Assembly: GCA_018269055.1 (NCBI GenBank) | Contig: JAFDVI010000012.1 | Span: 246,434 to 310,433, forward strand | DNA: 64,000 bases | Direction: 5' to 3' | Origin: Acidobacteriota bacterium | GTDB taxonomy: Bacteria; Acidobacteriota; Blastocatellia; RBC074 | Part shown: piece after piece, positions 36,047 through 44,045 of the stretch | Layout: each line of letters begins with the position of its first letter | How positions within the stretch are numbered: the stretch's first letter is position 1 | Made by a program: the position numbers and the translations under genes | Notes under the pieces: model-generated | Seen by the model: the letters and a program-made list of their open reading frames with translations, nothing else | Told to the model about the DNA's origin: nothing | Databases searched by the model: none

Positions 36047-36550
36047 ATGAATAAAGAAAAGAAGAGTGCTTCCGCCCGTAACGTTGCAGGAACTGAATCG
36101 GCAGAATCGGCGTTCAACGTGTTGATCAATGAAACGGCAGCCCTGTTTCACAGGCTGCGACTCGTCGCGGACGAAGTTCATCATCACGGAGAAATGTCCG
36201 GCGGATTGCGCAGCATCCTGCGTAGCTTGAACAAGGTGGGTGATTTGACTGTGCCGCAAATGGCGCGGGAACGTTTTGTTTCCCGGCAACACGTGCAAAT
36301 GCTGGTCAATCGCCTGGCCGAAAAAGATTACGTTGAGTTTATAGAAAACCCTGCGCACAAACGCTCTGTGTTCGTGCGCTTGACGGCAAGGGGCAAGAAA
36401 GCCGTTGAAACCATGAATCGCCGCGAAGAAAAACTGCTGTCGAAAAGCTCCGTTGGGGTCACCGACCAGCAGATGAACAAGGCTGCGGAAACCTTGCGTC
36501 AGGTGCGCACTTTCTTCGAAAGCGAAGAGTGGAAACGGTTGTTGAAATAA
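36047..36550 (+). CDS. MarR-family transcriptional regulator
   Basis: This is a 167-residue winged-helix regulator. Helices and wing are visible as GDLTVPQMARERFVSRQHVQMLVNRLAEKDYVEFIENPAHKRSVFVRLTARGKKAVETM, the characteristic MarR DNA-binding segment followed by the D-x-R-like wing. The ATG at 36047 is chosen because it directly follows the palindrome; an earlier in-frame start at 35825 would run through the operator and is not family-like. It is followed after 55 bases by a methyltransferase gene that is probably under its control. Confidence 0.88.
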   Translation: MNKEKKSASARNVAGTESAESAFNVLINETAALFHRLRLVADEVHHHGEMSGGLRSILRSLNKVGDLTVPQMARERFVSRQHVQMLVNRLAEKDYVEFIENPAHKRSVFVRLTARGKKAVETMNRREEKLLSKSSVGVTDQQMNKAAETLRQVRTFFESEEWKRLLK

Positions 36551-36605
36551 CCTGGCGCGACTCCCCGACGATTTCGGGTTGCACGCTTTTTCCACGGAGG
36601 GACCG

Positions 36606-37286
36606 TTGAACTCACATGCCAACTTTTCGCAACCGGTTTTCCAACCGACACAATCTGCGCCTTGCAAGTCTGGAGGCAATTTCACCGGCTGGAAAGGTCA
36701 GTTTGCCTGCCCCCAAGGAAAGTTGGGCTGGTTAGCTGGCCGAGTCATGGCCATAAAAAATGCGGGAATGAACCGGTTTGCCGTGGAAATTTTGAACCTT
36801 CAACCACAAGACCAGGTCCTGGAAATTGGCTTTGGTCACGGCCAGGCGATTGGAATGATTGCCGAACGAACGACGAATGGTTTTGTGGCGGGAATTGATC
36901 TTTCCGACGTGATGATTTTGCAGGCGGCAAAACGCAATCAACAATTCATCAAATCCGGCCTCGTCGAATTGAGTCAGGCCAGTGTCGCCGACATTCCGTA
37001 TGAATTTGCGCGATTCAACAAGGTGCTGGCGGTCAATAATTATCAATTCTGGCCGAACGCTGAACATAACCTGACCGAAATTCAGCGCGTGCTAAGTGAA
37101 AGCGGATTGCTGGTACTATGTTTGCGCCTTAAAAAACCTGGCGGGATTTTTCAGATGGCCCCGGGGTTCACTCAACAGGAAATTGACGAAGTAACCGGTT
37201 TATTGCGTTGGGTGGGATTCCGCGAAGTTCAACTGGCCAGGCGCCGAGTTGGATATGAAGCTGTTTGTTTGATTGCCAAAAAGTAA
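36606..37286 (+). CDS. Class I SAM-dependent methyltransferase
   Basis: This is a 226-residue methyltransferase with motif I VLEIGFGHGQAIGMIAE, followed by the acidic end of strand 2 in VAGIDLSDVM. Other segments are NKVLAVNNYQFWPN, where a motif of the ubiquinone/arsenite-methyltransferase type would lie, and LLVLCLRLKKPGG. I place the start at TTG 36606, because GGAGGG at 36596-36601 is ideally spaced; an in-frame TTG at 36579 has no such support. The substrate is unknown. The link to MarR suggests a role in response to a small toxic molecule. Confidence 0.75.
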   Translation: MNSHANFSQPVFQPTQSAPCKSGGNFTGWKGQFACPQGKLGWLAGRVMAIKNAGMNRFAVEILNLQPQDQVLEIGFGHGQAIGMIAERTTNGFVAGIDLSDVMILQAAKRNQQFIKSGLVELSQASVADIPYEFARFNKVLAVNNYQFWPNAEHNLTEIQRVLSESGLLVLCLRLKKPGGIFQMAPGFTQQEIDEVTGLLRWVGFREVQLARRRVGYEAVCLIAKK

Positions 37287-37318
37287 CTGCCAAAAAATTT
37301 CTCGTTCCGGCCAGCGAA

Positions 37319-40300
37319 TCAAGGGAGGTTGCTGGCCGGTTTCGTTTTGATGGGCATTCGCACCCTGATTGTTGTTCCGCCCTTTCGTTCGTTGATCACC
37401 GCCAGATTACCGCCGAACATCGTTGCTCGCTCACGCATGCCGAGCAACCCCAAGGATTTCGGGTTTCGAATTTGCTCTTCGGTGATACCGATTCCGTTGT
37501 CGGAAACCGTCAATCGCATCTCCTCATTCGTCTTCGTCAACTCTACTTTGACCGAAGAGGCCTTGGCGTGTCGGGTGATGTTTGTCAGGATTTCCTGCAG
37601 AATGCGGAAGAGTGCAGTGGCACGTTCCTGCATCAGGTCCTTTGGCTCCTGACACAGTCTGGTTGAGCAATTGACCCCGGTTCTAAGGCTGAATTCACGC
37701 ACCTGCCAATCAATCGCGGCTCGCAATCCCAGTGTATCCAGAACTCCCGGACGCAAATCGCTGGCGATGTTGCGCACGGTTTGAATGGTGTCTTCAAGCA
37801 GCTTGGCGATTTCCCCAAATTTCGGCTTTACCTCATTAAGGAGTTTTTCGTCCTTCAGGCGGGTCAATCGTTTTTCCAGCCAGGAAAAATCCAGTTTTAA
37901 GCCCGTCATCATCTGGCCCAGATTGTCGTGTATCTCGCGTGCGATGTGGGCGCGTTCCTCTTCGCGCACAGTTTCAAGCTTGGCGGACAATGCTCGCGAT
38001 TGTTCGTATAACTGTTCCAGTTTCTGCTCCGTCAACTTTCGTTCGGTAATGTCCAGAACGACGCCTTCCAAAACAGGATCCGCGCCGCCTTTTGATTGCA
38101 GCACGGAAGCATTCACCAGCGCCCAGATCGTCGAGCCGTCCAGGCGCTTCATTCTGATTTCCCGATTACGCAAACTGCCGTGCTCGATCAATTCGTCAAC
38201 CAGTTGTTTCCGCTCCGCCAGATCGAAGAAAACCCTCGAATTATCATTTTCAAGCAATCGTTGGCGTGAATCATATCCAAACATTTTGGCGATTGCATCA
38301 TTGCAATCAATCATCACACCTTTTGCCGTCATTCGGACAATTCCCGCAAAACTATGCTCAAAAAGCAGGCGGTAATTCTCTTCGGACTCGCGCAATTCCA
38401 CCTGCGCGCGCAACTGCTCTGTAATATCCGTGAACGAGGTCACAACTGCATAAGGCGACTTTTCGCTTTCGCGAATCAGGGGTTGCGTATTGATGGAAAG
38501 CCAGACCAATTTGCCGTCATCAAGCTTGTGAACTCCCATAATGGCATTTGAGCATGGCTTGCCCGTTCGAAGGGTTATCGCCGCAGGATAGTCGTTTACG
38601 TCATAAGGAGAGCCATCTTCATGAACCGTGTCCCATTCGCAATCAAACAAAGTTCGGCTCTGTATTTGCTGCTCACTCAACCCCAGGATTCGTTCAGCAG
38701 TGGAGTTGGCCGCAATCAGCTTCGAGTTTTCGTCTATCAGGACAATCCCTTCATCCAGCGCAGCAACCAGACTGCGGTAACGCTCTTCGGATGTCCGCAG
38801 ACCATTTTCAGCTAATTTGCGCTGGGTAATATCACTGAAGTTTACGACAACTGCATTAACTCCCGGCTCGTCGAGTAGATTGGTCAACGTGGTTTCAACC
38901 CATAGCCAGTGACCATTTTTATGCCGAACTCTGTATTGAGTTGTATTGCTGTTGCCGGGCTTTCCTGCCAAGACTGCTCCCGATTCCTGCAAGATATGCC
39001 AGTCATCCGGGTGAACACGGGTTTGTGCTGTTTTCCCGATGATCTCGTCTGGCGCATAGCCAAGGATCTGATGCGATGTGGGACTGGCATAGATAAAAAC
39101 TCCCTTGGCATCAACCATTGCGATGCCGGAAGGATTCTTTTCGGTTAACGCACGAAATCGAAATTCACTTTTTCGCAGTTTCTCCTCAGATTTGAAGCGC
39201 TCTATGGCAATGCTTGCTAAATGGGTCCCGACATTAATGACTTCCTTTTCATAAGGCCGAGGCTGGTGAGTATGATCATAAAATAGACAGATGGTTCCCA
39301 ACACCTCGCGACCGGGATTGAAAATCGGCGTAGACCAGGAGGCCTGCAATCCATATCTCTGTGCAAATTCCAGATAGTCAGCCCAAACAGGGTCGGTCGA
39401 AATATCGGAGGACACCACAGGATATTTCAGATGAACGGCAGCCCCACAGGAACCAGAATGCAACCCTATCCTTATTTTTTGGACTTCTTGCCTGAATGTT
39501 TCCGGCAAATTTGGCGTTGCCGCGGGCCAAAGATACTGCTCTTCGGGGTTGAGCAGGAAAATCAAGCAGTGCGGATCCCTGACAGCTTCTTCAATCAATC
39601 GGGCAATTCGATTCAGCACAATCAGAAGAGACTGCCCCGTGGCAATCATCTCAAAAATTTCCACCTGCCCGGCGAGTAACACCTCCGACCGCCGACGCTC
39701 TGTGATATCGCGCGCGATGCACGTGAAATAGCGATGGCAGTTTCTGGTGAATTCGACCAGCGAAAGTTCCAATGGAATCTCATGGCCATCCTGATGCAGC
39801 CCGCTCAAATTGAATGCTGGCCAGGAAATGTGGCGTTGCCCGTTATTCAGGTAATGTTCAAAGTAGGCTCGGGATTTATCGCGACTCGCCTCGGAAATCA
39901 GCACTAACACGTTTTGGCCGATGACTTCTTCCGTGGAATAACCGAAGACTGTGGCAATGGCAGAGTTCGCAAACACGATTTTGCCGGATTCATCAATGGT
40001 CAAAATTGCATCGGAGGCAGTGTCGGCTAAAGTCCTGAATCGCTCTTCGCTTTCTCGCAAAGCTTTTTCGGCGCGACTGCGTTCTGTGACGTCTCGAATG
40101 ATTCCGCGGTAACCAATGGGCCGCCCCGCCTTGTCCTTCATCAGCGCCAGAGAGATGTCAGCTTCATACCAGTCGCCATTTCTTCGCTTGGTTTGGTAAA
40201 TGAAGGAGGGGATGGATTCCCCGGTGGTGAAAACCCGTTTGGCAACTTCCTGCAACTGCCGGGCATTTTTTCGGTCTGTGAACTCTGCAATGTTCGCATC

Positions 40301-40597
40301 CAGCAAATCGGCTTTTGAGGTTCCGCCAAAAATTCTGACCAGGCCGGAATTGAGGTAGGTAATCCGGCCATTCAATGCCGTTTCAAAGTATCCGTCATGA
40401 ATGCTTTCCAGAATCAACCGGTAATGCTCTTCTCTGTTCACCAGTGCGTCGTCTGGGATGGCCTGGCGCGAATTCTCATCATGTTGCGCGCCCGTTTGCG
40501 CACCAGTCTTGATTTCGGGATGCGTCAAACCATTTTTGGCTTCCCGGAAATTGTCCGGAAAATGAAGAGCTGTTTCTAGATATTCATCCTCTATCAT
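37319..40597 (-). CDS. Multi-PAS sensor histidine kinase (NarL/HisKA_3 type)
   Basis: This is a 1092-residue sensor kinase without any transmembrane helix, so it senses cytoplasmic signals. Domains in order are PAS (about 50-175), PAS (about 180-300), GAF (about 310-470), PAS (about 475-600), PAS (about 605-730) and PAS (about 740-865). The dimerisation/histidine segment IAREIHDNLGQMMTGLKLDFSWLEKRL follows, with a HATPase domain whose boxes are HAKASSVKVEL, VSDNGIGI and GLLGMRERATMFGG. The EIHDNLGQ motif places it in the HisKA_3 (NarX/DesK) group, whose partners are usually LuxR-type regulators. No response regulator gene is nearby, so it is an orphan here. Confidence 0.92.
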   Translation of the reverse strand: MIEDEYLETALHFPDNFREAKNGLTHPEIKTGAQTGAQHDENSRQAIPDDALVNREEHYRLILESIHDGYFETALNGRITYLNSGLVRIFGGTSKADLLDANIAEFTDRKNARQLQEVAKRVFTTGESIPSFIYQTKRRNGDWYEADISLALMKDKAGRPIGYRGIIRDVTERSRAEKALRESEERFRTLADTASDAILTIDESGKIVFANSAIATVFGYSTEEVIGQNVLVLISEASRDKSRAYFEHYLNNGQRHISWPAFNLSGLHQDGHEIPLELSLVEFTRNCHRYFTCIARDITERRRSEVLLAGQVEIFEMIATGQSLLIVLNRIARLIEEAVRDPHCLIFLLNPEEQYLWPAATPNLPETFRQEVQKIRIGLHSGSCGAAVHLKYPVVSSDISTDPVWADYLEFAQRYGLQASWSTPIFNPGREVLGTICLFYDHTHQPRPYEKEVINVGTHLASIAIERFKSEEKLRKSEFRFRALTEKNPSGIAMVDAKGVFIYASPTSHQILGYAPDEIIGKTAQTRVHPDDWHILQESGAVLAGKPGNSNTTQYRVRHKNGHWLWVETTLTNLLDEPGVNAVVVNFSDITQRKLAENGLRTSEERYRSLVAALDEGIVLIDENSKLIAANSTAERILGLSEQQIQSRTLFDCEWDTVHEDGSPYDVNDYPAAITLRTGKPCSNAIMGVHKLDDGKLVWLSINTQPLIRESEKSPYAVVTSFTDITEQLRAQVELRESEENYRLLFEHSFAGIVRMTAKGVMIDCNDAIAKMFGYDSRQRLLENDNSRVFFDLAERKQLVDELIEHGSLRNREIRMKRLDGSTIWALVNASVLQSKGGADPVLEGVVLDITERKLTEQKLEQLYEQSRALSAKLETVREEERAHIAREIHDNLGQMMTGLKLDFSWLEKRLTRLKDEKLLNEVKPKFGEIAKLLEDTIQTVRNIASDLRPGVLDTLGLRAAIDWQVREFSLRTGVNCSTRLCQEPKDLMQERATALFRILQEILTNITRHAKASSVKVELTKTNEEMRLTVSDNGIGITEEQIRNPKSLGLLGMRERATMFGGNLAVINERKGGTTIRVRMPIKTKPASNLP

Positions 40598-41106
40598 CAG
40601 ATTAGCGCCTCAAACTGAAAGATCGTGTCCTTTTTGGAGTGCTGGATGAAAAAGGAATTTTTGCATGCATCATCGTCTTAAATCCGGCAGGGTCATGGAA
40701 GCGATCCAGAAGTTTTCCCCAAGCAATTTGCAACCGGGGGATGGCCGCAAAAACGATTCTCAAAACCGGGAGTAGCTTACAAAAGCAGGCTTTTTGTTGC
40801 AATCATTCCTTGTGAATACTGTTGTGTGACAACGCCAAATGCTGCTGGTATACTCCCGAACGTTCGGGAACTTGAGGGAACTTGTGAGACAGGCTGAGAA
40901 AATTTCAAAAATGTTTGTCGGCATCCAACATGGCAGCGAACAGTTGCGTTCCCATCAACGTATCATCATCGTCCAGGCATAGCCGGAAGGTTGTTGCCAA
41001 TTGAATCGCGCGGATAACTTTCGCGGTTCCGTGGCTGGAAGCAAAATTAACTGCTCAAGTCCAGGAAAGTTCCGCCCCCAATGTTCTTCAGGAGAATACC
41101 AATACC
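40598..41106. other. Long intergenic region upstream of pspA
   Basis: This 509-base gap separates divergent genes. It holds the promoter and palindrome at 40826-40869 and then about 240 bases of leader with no convincing small gene. GGAG at 41091-41094 is 12 bases from the pspA ATG, a long but usable spacing. The long leader might contain a regulatory RNA structure; I did not find a clear one. Confidence 0.6.
40826..40869 (+). promoter_or_regulatory. Sigma-70-like promoter with a perfect 16-bp palindrome at the start site
   Basis: A -35 box GTGACA at 40826-40831 (5 of 6 to TTGACA) is followed after 17 bases by TATACT at 40849-40854 (5 of 6 to TATAAT). The perfect palindrome TCCCGAACGTTCGGGA spans 40854-40869, so it would cover the transcription start. 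A repressor bound there would block initiation. The first downstream gene on this strand is pspA, about 240 bases away. The binding protein is unknown. Confidence 0.65.
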
Positions 41107-41877
41107 ATGTGGAATCGTCTTAAAAGACTGTTTCGTTCGATCTTTGGTGGCTTGATTGATAGCGCTGAAGACCCTGAATTGATCCTTCAGCAGTTGATAC
41201 GTGATATGAATGATGAAGTGCCGAAGATGCGCGAAAATGTCGCCCAGGTTATGGCAACCGAAAAGCGGCTGGAACGCGAAATCCAAGCCAATCAAAGCAA
41301 GCTCACCGATCTGGACAATAAAATCAAAGCCGCCATCCGCGTGGGCAAAGATGACATTGCTACGGCGCTGATTGGCGAGTTGCAAATTGCTCAACGCGCT
41401 CTGACCACCAGCCAGCAAAACCATGAATCGGCTAAAGCTGCTTCCTCCAAAGCGCGCGAGTATTTCGATAATTACATGGTCAACGTTCGCCGCCGTCAGG
41501 CCGAGGCCATGCAACTGATTTCCGCCAACAAACAAGCGCAAATGCAGGAGCGTTTGGCTGCCACGATGGCCAGTTTCCAGATGGGCGATACTTCGCAGAC
41601 TTTCGACGACATGCGTGAAAAGATCGCCAACCGATCCGCTGCGGCGGAAGCCAGAGCCGAATTGGCCTCCACAAGCATTGATTCACGGATGCAGGGCATT
41701 GAAAAAGAACTGGCGAACGTCGAAGCGATGGATATGTTGCAGGCATACAAACAACAAATGGGCCTTGCAGCCCCAGCCGCGGCTCCGGCACTGGGCGAAG
41801 GTGCACCAAAAATGAATGCTGACCGAACGCTCGGTTCGGCGGAGTATGTCCCCCAGGAACGCAAATTGACTGAATAG
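41107..41877 (+). CDS. pspA: PspA/IM30-family membrane stress protein
   Basis: This is a 256-residue ESCRT-III-like protein. It starts with an amphipathic helix (MWNRLKRLFRSIFGGLIDSAEDP) and is almost entirely long helices with heptad character, for example LILQQLIRDMNDEVPKMRENVAQVMATEKRLEREI. PspA binds and remodels stressed inner membranes to stop proton leakage. The length is slightly above the roughly 220 residues of E. coli PspA, with extra residues at the C terminus (PAAAPALGEGAPKMNAD). It is the first gene of a four-gene plus-strand group that ends with an AAA+ ATPase. No pspB, pspC or pspF is present, so regulation must differ from that of enterobacteria. Confidence 0.92.
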   Translation: MWNRLKRLFRSIFGGLIDSAEDPELILQQLIRDMNDEVPKMRENVAQVMATEKRLEREIQANQSKLTDLDNKIKAAIRVGKDDIATALIGELQIAQRALTTSQQNHESAKAASSKAREYFDNYMVNVRRRQAEAMQLISANKQAQMQERLAATMASFQMGDTSQTFDDMREKIANRSAAAEARAELASTSIDSRMQGIEKELANVEAMDMLQAYKQQMGLAAPAAAPALGEGAPKMNADRTLGSAEYVPQERKLTE

Positions 41878-41942
41878 CGAAGATGCGAAAGGGGGGAATC
41901 TCCTTCGCATTCCAAATCTTCTTACTGCCCAATCTATTAAAG

Positions 41943-42785
41943 ATGGAGTTCAAAATCTCCTATATCAAAGAAGCATTGAAAGAGCCGGTAAACATCGGCG
42001 GTTTGCTGCTGTCCTGCGCGGCTGCGGCATACGCGGCGACGACAGGTTTTTTGGAACCGACATTGGTGCTGGCAGGCGCGTTGATCGCTGAAGGCACGTA
42101 TCTGGCGGTCGTTCCGGCCTCGAGCTTTTACCGCCGGATCGTTGACCGCCGTTCGCGGCATTTGTTTGACGACCATCGCCGCAAACAGCGACTGGAAATG
42201 ATCAAACAATTTGATCCGCGCGAACGCGAGGCGGTTGAATACTTAAGCTGGATGAAAAACCAGATTGCCAGCAACTACAAGAAATTCGCGCGATTATCCG
42301 AAGAGCCTCCACAGATCCGGGAACTTGAAGCGACCTGGGAATCCTTCGTTGATTTGCTGGATGAATACCGGCGTCGCAAAAATCATTTGAAATCAATCAA
42401 CCGTCAGGCGGTTGAAAATCAATTGCGCACGGCGCAGCGAAATTTGCAGTTCGCCGAACCGGAAACGCGGCCTTTGCACGAAAAGAACGTCGAAATCCTG
42501 CAGCGACGGTTGCAAACCTTTGATGACATCGAACGCAGCGTCAAGCGCGTCGAGGCCCAGTTGCAAATGATCGAAAACTTCTTCGGATTGGTAAACGACC
42601 AGGTCGTAACCATGCCCACGCCCGAACATATCCTTTCGATGGACTTTGATTCCCTGCTGTCATCCATCGAAATGACCAAGGAAATTTTGCAGCAAACCGC
42701 TCCGATCATGGGGCAGCTAGATTCGCTCAATCGTGAGATTGCGCCGAGCATTCGTCCCTCTTTGGCGGCGGGTGAGCGCCACTAG
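41943..42785 (+). CDS. Membrane protein with two N-terminal helices and long coiled coil
   Basis: I do not recognise this 280-residue protein. Two hydrophobic helices (about 18-35 and 38-58) form a short hairpin in the membrane. The rest is predicted helical and charged, with heptad-like stretches (RRRKNHLKSINRQAVENQLR, then FDDIERSVKRVEAQLQMIENF). The topology suggests a membrane anchor with a long cytoplasmic or periplasmic coiled coil. Position 65 bases after pspA suggests it works with PspA, possibly as its membrane anchor in place of PspB/PspC. The ATG at 41943 is used because the upstream extension runs into the pspA gap and lacks a ribosome-binding site. Confidence 0.65.
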   Translation: MEFKISYIKEALKEPVNIGGLLLSCAAAAYAATTGFLEPTLVLAGALIAEGTYLAVVPASSFYRRIVDRRSRHLFDDHRRKQRLEMIKQFDPREREAVEYLSWMKNQIASNYKKFARLSEEPPQIRELEATWESFVDLLDEYRRRKNHLKSINRQAVENQLRTAQRNLQFAEPETRPLHEKNVEILQRRLQTFDDIERSVKRVEAQLQMIENFFGLVNDQVVTMPTPEHILSMDFDSLLSSIEMTKEILQQTAPIMGQLDSLNREIAPSIRPSLAAGERH

Positions 42786-42899
42786 CAAGGTTGCTTTCAT
42801 CAATCCGGCGCCTGTCTTTACTTTCAGCTACGGAATAAAAGTTGATTTGTGCCTTTCGCGTTGTCCCCTCACGCAATTCTCACTTGGAGGTATCAAATA

Positions 42900-43928
42900 A
42901 TGAAACATCTTCACTGGCGAACGTTCGTTTCCCAATTTCTTTTGTTGGCGATTCTTACCGCCATCGCTTCAGCCTTCTCTCTGACCGCTTTCGCTCAAGG
43001 CAAAGAAACAAAAACGGATCATTCCCTGGATGGTTTGTCGCTGCGACCGATTCACGTCACAACACGCACTTTCCAGATGACAGCCGAACGTGGCAGTTAT
43101 CAGGACGTGAATGATCAGGTGTTCAGAATGTCAACCGCCAGTCTGACCAATTACGACCAGTGGATGAACACTTTCAAAAAGCTTTACCCGGAATTTGAGA
43201 TTGATCTGCTGAGAGCGGATTACAGAAGCGTTTATCGTACCTCCAGGCCTGCGACAATTTCATTGGTGAAGCAAAAGGACGGACGGGAAATCGAAATCCA
43301 GCTTAATGGCGCGCAAAGTTTTGGGGATGGCGTCACACCGGGCACAACCCTTGTCGCGGAAGTTGCCCTTCATTTCCCAAACGAAAGATCGAACAAACCG
43401 TTGGGATTTTCGATTCAGCCGTTGGAGGTCGAAAGCGGGAAAACGTATTTTTTTGCGGTGCGAAATCTGAATATCCGCGCAACAGATTTCGTAGATTTTG
43501 TCCGTCCAAATGCTGTCGCAGAAAATTTCAACAACAAAGACATTTATCTTTTGTTTGCCTTCACCGTTGATCTGGATACAAGGCCGACGCCCGCTCGTTT
43601 GATCAATGAACAACAGTCTGTCGCATTCCAGGAGAAGGCAACAAAAAAAGTCGTCCCCGAAATTCCAAATGATTTACGCGACAAAGGGTTTGGAGGAAGC
43701 ACGCGCGTTCGCGTAGAAGTGTCGCCCGAAGGCAAAGTCACCAGCGCGGATGTGCAGTACTCCACCTTCCCGGAAATCAATAAAATCGCTGTCGCGGCAG
43801 CGCGGCAATGGGAATTTCCCAAATCCTTATTTGAATCGGATAAAAATCCGATTACGTGTTACATCACCTTTAGCTTCCCGGTTCAACCGGCGGCGCAAAA
43901 ACCGTCGTCGTCCAACTCGGAGAAGTAA
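42900..43928 (+). CDS. Secreted protein with C-terminal TonB domain
   Basis: This is a 342-residue exported protein with a signal peptide at about 1-33 (hydrophobic FLLLAILTAIASAFSLTAFA). The C-terminal 80 residues form a TonB C-terminal fold: VPEIPNDLRDKGFGGSTRVRVEVSPEGKVTSADVQYSTFPEINKIAVAAARQWEF. Unlike true TonB it has a cleavable signal and no proline-rich spanning arm, so it is probably a periplasmic or outer-membrane-attached relative. The middle part (about 60-230) is not recognised. GGAGG lies 9 bases before the ATG at 42900. It is the third gene of the pspA group, with a 114-base gap before it. Confidence 0.75.
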   Translation: MKHLHWRTFVSQFLLLAILTAIASAFSLTAFAQGKETKTDHSLDGLSLRPIHVTTRTFQMTAERGSYQDVNDQVFRMSTASLTNYDQWMNTFKKLYPEFEIDLLRADYRSVYRTSRPATISLVKQKDGREIEIQLNGAQSFGDGVTPGTTLVAEVALHFPNERSNKPLGFSIQPLEVESGKTYFFAVRNLNIRATDFVDFVRPNAVAENFNNKDIYLLFAFTVDLDTRPTPARLINEQQSVAFQEKATKKVVPEIPNDLRDKGFGGSTRVRVEVSPEGKVTSADVQYSTFPEINKIAVAAARQWEFPKSLFESDKNPITCYITFSFPVQPAAQKPSSSNSEK

Positions 43929-44045
43929 CGAAAAAACCAGGGAGCGACGGATGCGAAACGGTACCGCTTTGAGCGTCACAAGTCCGCATTCCGAAATCTT
44001 CCACTATCCTGTGCCCTTGTGGCGCCAACGACTGAGGACGTACTT

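Noticed and set aside
40598..41106. Sigma-54 promoter for pspA, as in enterobacteria
   Set aside because: No GG-N10-GC pair with TGGCAC-N5-TTGC wording was found in the gap.
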